Assembly (NCBI RefSeq): GCF_000235505.1
Contig: NZ_JH379027.1
Location: 3,415,405 to 3,463,137, forward strand
Direction of reading: 5' to 3'
Source of the DNA: Hungatella hathewayi WAL-18680
GTDB taxonomy: Bacteria; Bacillota; Clostridia; Lachnospirales; Lachnospiraceae
Length of the DNA stretch: 47,733 nucleotides
Shown piece after piece: positions 41,646 to 47,733 of the stretch (position 1 is its first letter; the number at the start of each line of letters is the position of its first letter). Under the pieces are notes generated by a model. It made no database searches. It was not told the DNA's origin and worked only from the letters and a program-made list of their open reading frames with translations. Position numbers and translations under genes: made by a program.

Positions 41646-42518
41646 CTATCTCCCCATGAAAATCCCAGCAATCGGGGAATCCGCCGGCAGGATCAGGGTA
41701 TTGTTACTGCCGGTCAGGGACGCCTTGGCCGCGTCCAAAGCCCTTGTAAATTCATAGAATTCGGCACGCTCCGGCGTATTGTAGGCTTCCGCCAGGATTC
41801 TCATGTACTCTGCCTCGCCGGCAGCGGTGGTTCTTGCCGCCTCCGCCTGGGCGTCGGAAATGCTGATGGCAATTTCCCTGTCCGTGGTGTTCTGAATTAC
41901 CTTCGCTTCCGACTGGCCCTCCGCCGTGTAGGTGGCCGCAATCTTATCCCGCTCGGATATCATCCGCTCGTACACCGCCGCCTTGTTGTCCGCAGGCAGG
42001 TCCAGGCGCTTCGTCTCCACAGACAGAAGCTGGATGCCGTACTGGTCCATATTGCCATCGATATTTTTCATAATCGCCTCCGACAGTTCCCCGTCGCGGC
42101 CGCTGATGACATCATTCTGGCTCATGCTGCTGATGACATTCTTGATGGAGTTGTATACCACCGTGTCGATTCTCCGCTCCGCGTTGGGGACGGAGGAGTT
42201 TAACGTCTGTGCGAATTTCAGCGGGTCCGTGATCCTCCACAGCACATAGCTGTCTGTCAGCATGGTCTTCTTATCCATGGTAATGACGTCGGAGGCCGCC
42301 AGATCATAGAGCAGAATCTCCTTCGGCAGTGTGTCCGCGCTCTGGATAAACGGTATCTTCATGCTGACGCCCGCGGTGTCGATGACACGGCTCACACGTC
42401 CGAATTCCCGAATCAGTTTGTATTCATTTTCCTTCGTCACTACCAGGGAGCCTGAGAGCCCAATCACCAGGGCCAGCGCAATCAATACTCCCACTAATTT
42501 TGTTACGGTTTTCTTCAT
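41646..42518 (-). CDS. hflC: HflC-type SPFH membrane protein
   Basis: A 290-aa protein with one N-terminal membrane segment (about 7-27), then an SPFH/prohibitin domain (KENEYKLIREFGRVSRVIDTAGV) and coiled-coil helices (YERMISERDKIAATYTAEGQSEAKVIQN). HflK and HflC form a cage-like ring around the FtsH protease. It follows hflK with a gap of 2 bp. Confidence 0.92.
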   Translation of the reverse strand: MKKTVTKLVGVLIALALVIGLSGSLVVTKENEYKLIREFGRVSRVIDTAGVSMKIPFIQSADTLPKEILLYDLAASDVITMDKKTMLTDSYVLWRITDPLKFAQTLNSSVPNAERRIDTVVYNSIKNVISSMSQNDVISGRDGELSEAIMKNIDGNMDQYGIQLLSVETKRLDLPADNKAAVYERMISERDKIAATYTAEGQSEAKVIQNTTDREIAISISDAQAEAARTTAAGEAEYMRILAEAYNTPERAEFYEFTRALDAAKASLTGSNNTLILPADSPIAGIFMGR

Positions 42519-42520
42519 GA

Positions 42521-43537
42521 TTATTCCTCCCCTTCTGTGTTCTGGCCGGATGCGGTCTGGCTGTTCGCCGGGCTGCTGCCCGCCTGTGAGGTAAAGCTGT
42601 CTAACGGAAGAATGGTGCTGGTCTTATCCGTGCCGTCGATAATTACTTTCAGCCTCGGAAGCACCTCCTCCATGGTCTCATAGAACATCCGCTGTTTGGT
42701 CACCTGCGGATTCTTCACGTACTCCTCGTACATGGCGTTAAATTTTGCCACGTCGGCGTTGGCCTCGTTGATACGCTGGGTCTTGGAGGACTCCGCCTCC
42801 TGAAGAATCTTGTCGATCTCAGCCGTCGCTCCCGGCAGCTTCTCATTCCGGTATTTGTTGGCGTTGTTGATGGAGGTTTCCTTCCCCTGCTTCGCCGTCT
42901 CCACGGCCTTAAATGCCTCCATGACCTCCACGGTCGGCGGCTCGGAGTCCTGGATGGTCACATTGACCACCTGAAGGCCCACATCGTGCTGCTCCAGCTT
43001 CTGGATAATCATGGTTTTGATGTTAGACTGAATCTCATTTTTCCCGGTTGTCAGAACGGCGTCCACATCGTAGCTGCCGATGACGCTCCTGATACAGCTT
43101 TTGCTGATATTTTTGAGAATCAGCAGCGGGTCCTCCGAGGCGTAAACCGCCTTCACCGGGTCCGCTACCTTGTACTCGATAAAGAAATCCACGTTGACAA
43201 AGTTGTAGTCCCTGGTGATCATCAGCGAGTCTTCCTCCTCGCTCTCATTGTTGCCTGGGTCATATCCGAGGGCAAAGCCCTGGATTGTGGTGTTCACCTT
43301 CTGCACGTTCTGGATAAATGGAATCTTGAAGTGCAGTCCCGGCTGCGTCACGTTGCTGGCGATACCCAGGGTTGTCAGCACGGCCTGCTCCTGTTCCTGT
43401 ATATTGTAAACGGAACTGAACCCAAGTATCAGCACCACCAGGGCAATCACAATTCCCACCCCTGTTTTCTTCGCCCGGTTCATCATTTTCTTTGCTTTTC
43501 CCTTCATTTCCTGCATGTCAGGATTGTAAGTCTCCAT
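42521..43537 (-). CDS. hflK: HflK-type SPFH membrane protein
   Basis: A 338-aa protein with one membrane segment (about 26-47) and an SPFH domain (NIQEQEQAVLTTLG, LHFKIPFIQNVQKV), then coiled coils and a Ser/Gln-rich C-terminus. Together with HflC it would control FtsH. An AAGGTGG site precedes the start. The transcript starts 290 bp upstream and passes through a leader with its own terminator (43650-43694), so expression is probably controlled by that leader. Confidence 0.92.
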   Translation of the reverse strand: METYNPDMQEMKGKAKKMMNRAKKTGVGIVIALVVLILGFSSVYNIQEQEQAVLTTLGIASNVTQPGLHFKIPFIQNVQKVNTTIQGFALGYDPGNNESEEEDSLMITRDYNFVNVDFFIEYKVADPVKAVYASEDPLLILKNISKSCIRSVIGSYDVDAVLTTGKNEIQSNIKTMIIQKLEQHDVGLQVVNVTIQDSEPPTVEVMEAFKAVETAKQGKETSINNANKYRNEKLPGATAEIDKILQEAESSKTQRINEANADVAKFNAMYEEYVKNPQVTKQRMFYETMEEVLPRLKVIIDGTDKTSTILPLDSFTSQAGSSPANSQTASGQNTEGEE

Positions 43538-43649
43538 ACATTTTCCACCTTTCTGTTTTCCTTAGCAGTTTATGCTCCGCACCCGCTCCCCGGCCCATGG
43601 AACCGAAAAAGCGAGAATGCTCCGTAAGAGTTCTTCTTCCCTGATAATC

Positions 43650-43816
43650 AAAAAAGACTTTTATTGGGGCCACTATGGCTGCAATAAAAGTCTTGCTGTT
43701 TCAATAGGATGCGGATAGAATCCTCTGTTCTATCGTCTTGACGTCATCATATACATTTTGGAAATTCTTCTCTGTTCTCCGGAATCTCCGCCATGTAAGC
43801 TACTCCCTCTTACGTT
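43650..43816 (-). promoter_or_regulatory. Structured leader resembling a yybP-ykoY (manganese) riboswitch
   Basis: About 165 nt of leader RNA begins with GTAAGAGGGAGTAGCTTAC, carrying the GGGAGTAG core seen in yybP-ykoY riboswitches, and ends with a strong terminator: CAAGACTTTTATTG and CAATAAAAGTCTTTTTT around a loop (43650-43694). A 3-way-junction-like middle region (AGAACAGAGGATTCTATC hairpin) lies between. The terminator and promoter are certain. The riboswitch class is a recognition from memory of one core element. Confidence 0.55.
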
Positions 43817-43822
43817 AGGGAT

Positions 43823-43851
43823 ATCATATCATAGGTGTCGAAATTTGTCAA
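43823..43851 (-). promoter_or_regulatory. Promoter of the hflK leader
   Basis: Perfect TTGACA (43846-43851) and TATGAT (43823-43828) are spaced by 17 bp on the minus strand. Confidence 0.85.
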
Positions 43852-43890
43852 TAATTTGACAATATCCAGTTTTTACTGTTTTTACCTATT

Positions 43891-44997
43891 TCATGGGAGC
43901 AGTTCCGCCGCCACCTTCTCCACAATCTCCTCAAATTTTCCTTCCCATATCTTCATGGAGCAGGAAAACATCAGGTTCAGCGGATAGTCAAAATTTTCCA
44001 CATTGGCGCCTGTCATATCGCGGTATTCCTGTTCGGCGCCAAGATGGGGAACACGGTCCTTCATGGGACGGGTATCATCCATATAGCCATAAAGTTTTTT
44101 CCCCAGCTGAAACGCCATGCCACACTCAAATCCCACGTCATTGCTGCACTCATAGCCCCTGAAATCGTTCAAATTGGCAATGACTGCATCGCAGTCCCTC
44201 ACGTGCTGACAGGCATTGTCAAACTGATTCGCAGCGGCCGTATAGGGAGAGTCTGTCTCCACAGGCGAAACGCCGTCCGCCCAGTCAAGAGGGCCGTATG
44301 CCTCCAGTCCGTGGCGGCTACAGATTTCCTTCATCCGGTCATAGATCGATTCCCCATCCAGGTCATACCGCTCCGGTCCCGATAAATACACCGTCGGCTT
44401 TCCCCCGTTTTTTAACGGCCGGACTGTCGCAGCCGGCGCGCTGGCAGCAATAGACGGCACTCCCCGCATCCCATCCCGCTTTTCTTCTTCCTCCAGGTCC
44501 AGAACCAGCAGCTTCAGGCAGTCATCAAAATCACCTTCCACAATTCTGGTGGAGCCGATGACGCAGGGTGAAAAGGGAAGTTCTTGATAGGGCGCCTCCC
44601 TCCCATGCTCATCCACCACCACGCCATGCCGCAGGCTGAATCTCTGGTCCTTGCAGGCACAGGGGCGCTTATCTCTCGTGAATCCATAGCACTTAGCCCC
44701 CTTCGCGTATGCCATCCCTATCTCGAATATCGTTCCGCTGTCCGGCTCGGACCCCCGGTATGCTTCCAAATCCGCAAGGATGACGGTAGTGTCAAGCATC
44801 GCCTGTTTCAGATTTTCAAAAATGCTGTCGGCGTGATGACGCAGATTCTCACTGCTCATATCCAGCGGCCTGTCATTGGGAAGGGTCACCCCAAATCCCA
44901 TAGATTCCGCCCGCTCCCTCATGGCTGACAGCCGTTTCGGACCATCCGCATAGAAGCACTCCGGCCCTGCAATGTAGATATTCTCTTTTTTCCTCAT
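43891..44997 (-). CDS. Tandem nucleoside 2-deoxyribosyltransferase
   Basis: A 368-aa protein made of two copies of a nucleoside 2-deoxyribosyltransferase domain. Copy 1 (about 1-165) has YIAGPECFYADG and PDSGTIFEIGMAYAKG; copy 2 (about 195-368) has VYLSGPERYDLDG and ECSNDVGFECGMAFQLGKK. Both retain the D and E of the active-site pattern (DxGxxxExGxA), so both may be active. Ordinary family members have one copy of about 150 aa. The enzyme exchanges bases on deoxyribosides, here in salvage. The start at 44997 follows GGGAGAGGG. It lies 23 bp after the nucleoside hydrolase gene and is co-transcribed with it. Confidence 0.85.
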   Translation of the reverse strand: MRKKENIYIAGPECFYADGPKRLSAMRERAESMGFGVTLPNDRPLDMSSENLRHHADSIFENLKQAMLDTTVILADLEAYRGSEPDSGTIFEIGMAYAKGAKCYGFTRDKRPCACKDQRFSLRHGVVVDEHGREAPYQELPFSPCVIGSTRIVEGDFDDCLKLLVLDLEEEEKRDGMRGVPSIAASAPAATVRPLKNGGKPTVYLSGPERYDLDGESIYDRMKEICSRHGLEAYGPLDWADGVSPVETDSPYTAAANQFDNACQHVRDCDAVIANLNDFRGYECSNDVGFECGMAFQLGKKLYGYMDDTRPMKDRVPHLGAEQEYRDMTGANVENFDYPLNLMFSCSMKIWEGKFEEIVEKVAAELLP

Positions 44998-45020
44998 CGC
45001 TATCCCTCTCCCTTCCACAA

Positions 45021-45974
45021 TCAGCGCAGCACCAGCTCCATCAGCATTTTTAAAAATGCCCCGTAATCCGCCTTTTTTCCTATCTCTATCATCGGAAGCG
45101 TTTCCCAGACATGATGGTGACGGTAATCTACCACCGTATTGCCAAGGGTCAGCCCATCCTTCGTCTCAATTCCGACACGGCCCTGAAAGGTCTCCACCAG
45201 TGTCTCATCGATGGCGTATCCCACGGCCATACAGTCAATCACCGCACAGTAGGCCTCAAATCCTCTATTCTTCACAAACTGGGTGGACTGATACAAAAAC
45301 TTTGCTTCCCGTCTGTCACTTCGACGCAGCCGCTCCAAATCCTCTTCCGTCAGATTTACATCGAAATGAGTCGCCACATCCAGCCCCAGGGCCACCAGCC
45401 GGACGCCGGAATGGTATACGATGGAGGCCGCCTCCGGGTCAACGTACACATTCCACTCACTCTGGGGCGTGTCCCCCGTGGCATTGGCAAAGGCATAGGG
45501 ATTCTGCCCGAACATGCCAGAAATGGCATAGATTCCCGCAATCATCCCCTTGATCTCCGGTGCCTTCTTCATCGCCATGGCAAGATTGCTCATCGGACCT
45601 GTGGACAGAATGTAAATTTCATTTGGATATTCTTTTACCAGATCGATAATCAAATCAACCGCGTGTTTCTCACAGAGAGGCGTCACCGGCTCCGGAAGAA
45701 AGTTTTCTGCCTGTCCGTCCTTCCCGTGGGTGAACGGGTCTTTTGGGGACTCCCGGAACATAGGTTCCGCCATTCCCCTCGCCACCGGAATATCCGTCCG
45801 CCCCAGCAGCTCCAGCATTTTCAGCGCATTCCCGGCGGTCACATCCACCGGATAGTTTCCGTTTACGGTGGTTATGGCTTTTACATCCAGCTGCGGCGCT
45901 TTTACCGCCATCACAATCGCCATGGAGTCATCCATCCCCGGGTCGCAGTCCAGGATTATCTTCTTTGCTTCCAT
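45021..45974 (-). CDS. Inosine-uridine nucleoside N-ribohydrolase
   Basis: A 317-aa hydrolase that frees bases from nucleosides. The Ca2+ binding signature DCDPGMDDSMAIVMA lies at the N-terminus (about 9-23). ILSTGPMSNLAMAM and the catalytic-histidine-like region near VDYRHHHVWETLP follow. Cytosolic. First gene of the LacI-controlled pair with the tandem deoxyribosyltransferase. An AGGAGGAGAGG site precedes the ATG. Confidence 0.92.
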   Translation of the reverse strand: MEAKKIILDCDPGMDDSMAIVMAVKAPQLDVKAITTVNGNYPVDVTAGNALKMLELLGRTDIPVARGMAEPMFRESPKDPFTHGKDGQAENFLPEPVTPLCEKHAVDLIIDLVKEYPNEIYILSTGPMSNLAMAMKKAPEIKGMIAGIYAISGMFGQNPYAFANATGDTPQSEWNVYVDPEAASIVYHSGVRLVALGLDVATHFDVNLTEEDLERLRRSDRREAKFLYQSTQFVKNRGFEAYCAVIDCMAVGYAIDETLVETFQGRVGIETKDGLTLGNTVVDYRHHHVWETLPMIEIGKKADYGAFLKMLMELVLR

Positions 45975-46017
45975 CTGTCCTCTCCTCCTGTGTACATTTT
46001 TTGTTGATTTGTTTTTT

Positions 46018-46076
46018 TGGTAAATATTTTGATAAATATTTTTACTATATTATATCATTTTATTTATCAATGTCAA
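46018..46076 (-). promoter_or_regulatory. Promoter and operator half-sites of the nucleoside salvage pair
   Basis: Perfect TTGACA (46071-46076) and TATAAT (46049-46054) are spaced by 16 bp on the minus strand. TTGATAAAT overlaps the spacer, and ATTTATCAA and ATTTACCAA follow the -10 (46018-46041). The same half-site forms a palindrome before lacI, so this is a likely LacI operator. Confidence 0.7.
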
Positions 46077-47098
46077 CCAGGTTTTTGACAGATTTCCGCT
46101 CCACGATATGCGGGGTAAAATAATAATTCTGGTACGGCACCGGTTCCGGCCCTTTTTCAAACGATATCCGTTCCAGCAGCACTTCCACTGCCTTTCGCGC
46201 GATCACGTCGCCATCCTGTTCTATGCTGGTTAAAGGGACCCCAAGCAGACCGCACAGCGGGGTGTTGTCATATCCAATCACGGACAAATCCTCCGGTATG
46301 GAGAAATGATGCTCCTGGGCATAGAGGTAAATACCGTATGCCATCAAATCATTTCCGGCCACGACCGCCGTGATGTCTTTCTTCAGCAGTTCCTCCAGTC
46401 CCAGGCGGCCGGTCTCCACATCGTAATTGCCGTAGTAGACCAGACTGTCATCGTAGGGAATCTTGGCCGCCGCCAGCGCCTCACAGTACCCGTTGACGCG
46501 TGTCCGCGAAGTATAGACATTTGGCCCTCCCACCATACATCCAATTCTGGTATGACCGAATGTTATCAGATAATCGGTGGCGATGCGGGCCCCCGCCTTG
46601 TGGTCGGCCGTCACGAAATCACAGAAAAAGTTGTAGGCCGCACGGTCCAGCAGCACCACGGGGGGCCCGCTTTTTTGAACCGCCTTCATGGCCTTCACAT
46701 TTTCCTTGTCCATCGTTTTGGGCGGAATGAGCACAAGGCCGTCCACCTTTTTTGGCAATCAGACTCTCCAGCGCCTGATAGAAGCACAGCATGTCATCCC
46801 TGACAAAGCATTGGAGCGTCACATAGCCATTCTCAAAGGCACAGGAGGAAACTTCCTCCGCCAGCCAGTGATAAAAGGGATTCCCCGCATCCGGAATAAT
46901 CATTCCCAGCGTCCTCGTATTTCGCAGCGATGAGAAATCCATACCGGAGTCCTGCTCAAAGCGCATCTCCGTGGCGATGCGGAGAATGCGTTCCTTTGTG
47001 CTGTCGGCAATTCTGGAGGGCCGGTCGTTCAACACCAGGGAGACGGTGGCTGGCGACACACCGGCGGCTTTTGCAATATCTTTTACTTTAATTTTCAT
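46060..47098 (-). pseudogene. LacI family regulator, frameshifted
   Basis: Starts at 47098 (MKIKVKDIAKAAGVSPATVSLVLNDRPS, a clear LacI helix-turn-helix with hinge) and has an AGGAGA site. The ligand-binding half continues in another frame from about 46758 (AKKVDGLVLIPPKT...). A run of six A on the minus strand (46748-46753) must lose one A to give a continuous protein of about 345 aa with normal domains (IPDAGNPFYHWLAEE, TDYLITFGHTRIGCMVGG, SVIGYDNTPLCGLLGVPLTSIEQDG). It probably regulates the nucleoside genes behind it. The single homopolymer change looks like a sequencing error or a recent loss. Confidence 0.88.
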
Positions 47099-47120
47099 AT
47101 AGATTCTCCTGTCAGCATAT

Positions 47121-47140
47121 TTGGTAAATTTATTTATCAA
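47121..47140. promoter_or_regulatory. Palindromic LacI-type operator before lacI
   Basis: TTGGTAAATT-TATTTATCAA is an inverted repeat matching 8 of 10 positions per arm, placed 22 bp before the lacI start. It shares half-sites with the promoter region at 46018-46076, which suggests autoregulation and common control. Confidence 0.65.
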
Positions 47141-47304
47141 AATTATACATAATTTAGCAGACAGCGTCAACGGATATCTCTATTCACTGTTCTCTATTTT
47201 CTGTCAGCTTCGTTATCTCCTAATATCAGATTTTTATATTGACGAAGCCTCCATCTTGTATTATTATTATAACAAGAATACATTCCGACTGGAGGGTACA
47301 TCCT

Positions 47305-47733
47305 ATGAAAGATATGAAGATTGCTGGTGCGAACCCGGATATCAAGCTCATCGCCTGTGATATGGACGGAACGCTGTTGGATAAGAACGGAAGCATTTCT
47401 CCTGCCGCAAGAGAACTCATCTGGCGGCTGGCGGATTATGGGATTGTCTTTTCCATCGCGTCAGGCCGGATGCCTCACCGGATCGAGAACCATGTCGGCT
47501 CCTTTCTGCCAAGGGAGCAGCAAAATTACATCGCCTGCAACGGCGCAATCGTGGTTTACCGGGGAACCGTCATTCTCGAACGCCGCTTTCCTGTGAAGCC
47601 TTACCGAAATCTCATTCTGGATTATGTCAGGCGGGGACTGGAATTCAGTTTCGATTATGACGATGCCTACCGGCCGCTGTTTGCCTCGGAGCATACCATC
47701 CGCCAGGCCAATCACATCCACGGTTATTCCAGG
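47305..47733 (+). CDS. HAD superfamily hydrolase (Cof-type), 5' part only
   Basis: The first 143 codons are in the window and the gene continues past the end. The first HAD motif DMDGTLLD (19-26) supplies the nucleophile aspartate. SIASGRMPHR is the family's second motif region, and NYIACNGAIVVYRG follows, as in Cof/YidA sugar-phosphate phosphatases. A GGAGGG site lies 8 nt before the ATG. It is divergent from lacI. Confidence 0.9.
   Translation, partial: MKDMKIAGANPDIKLIACDMDGTLLDKNGSISPAARELIWRLADYGIVFSIASGRMPHRIENHVGSFLPREQQNYIACNGAIVVYRGTVILERRFPVKPYRNLILDYVRRGLEFSFDYDDAYRPLFASEHTIRQANHIHGYSR

Overview
The window looks like chromosomal DNA from a gut-type Clostridia, most likely Lachnospiraceae (Clostridium cluster XIVa). 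This rests on the gene content: a T-box-controlled pheST, a MetH without its reactivation domain next to a separate activation protein, a NhaP-type antiporter with C-terminal TrkA_C-like regions, YbjQ and Rpn paralogues. It also rests on the strong GGAGG ribosome sites and the moderate-GC housekeeping genes with AT-rich accessory islands between them. The genus assignment is inference. Most genes are on the minus strand, so transcription mainly runs right to left.

Region 1 (1-9300) is accessory. It opens with what I read as an invertible promoter switch: a 15-bp perfect inverted repeat (15-29 and 358-372) encloses a strong promoter that now points right and a terminator that stops leftward transcription. 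A tyrosine recombinase gene (407-1264) lies directly beside it. In the present orientation the switch is OFF for any gene to the left of the window, and inversion would turn it ON. Then follow a Fic protein, an Rpn-type nuclease, a small coiled-coil protein, two unusual possible effector-like proteins (3976-5475 and 7657-8358), a CDCPAC small protein, a YbjQ-type protein, a lipoprotein, and remnants of an integrated element (8525-9289) that end at the 3' end of the tmRNA gene.

Region 2 (9310-15573) is core: tmRNA (ssrA), a HEPN/MNT pair, a helical protein, smpB, rnr, secG and eno. ssrA, smpB and RNase R together form the trans-translation rescue pathway. The eno leader is almost entirely one hairpin that covers its ribosome site.

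Region 3 (15559-24060) mixes functions. A two-gene secreted-protein operon is controlled by a divergent 52-aa Cro/CI-type regulator with three palindromic operators. A gliding-type ABC export locus follows (ATPase, a permease broken by two frameshifts, a GldG-like protein and a DUF4340 protein). Then come an AraC/GyrI regulator and a larger XRE-type protein.

Region 4 (24202-37129) holds pheS-pheT behind a Phe T-box, a second Rpn protein, an Ala/Gln-rich membrane protein, a K+ or Na+/H+ antiporter, a heterodimeric ABC exporter and a DegV fatty-acid-binding protein.

Region 5 (37179-47733) is one-carbon and nucleoside metabolism. It contains metF, a MetH activation protein and metH; hflK-hflC behind a structured leader resembling a manganese (yybP-ykoY) riboswitch; a LacI-controlled pair (nucleoside hydrolase plus a tandem-domain nucleoside deoxyribosyltransferase); a frameshifted lacI; and the start of a HAD phosphatase gene cut by the window end.
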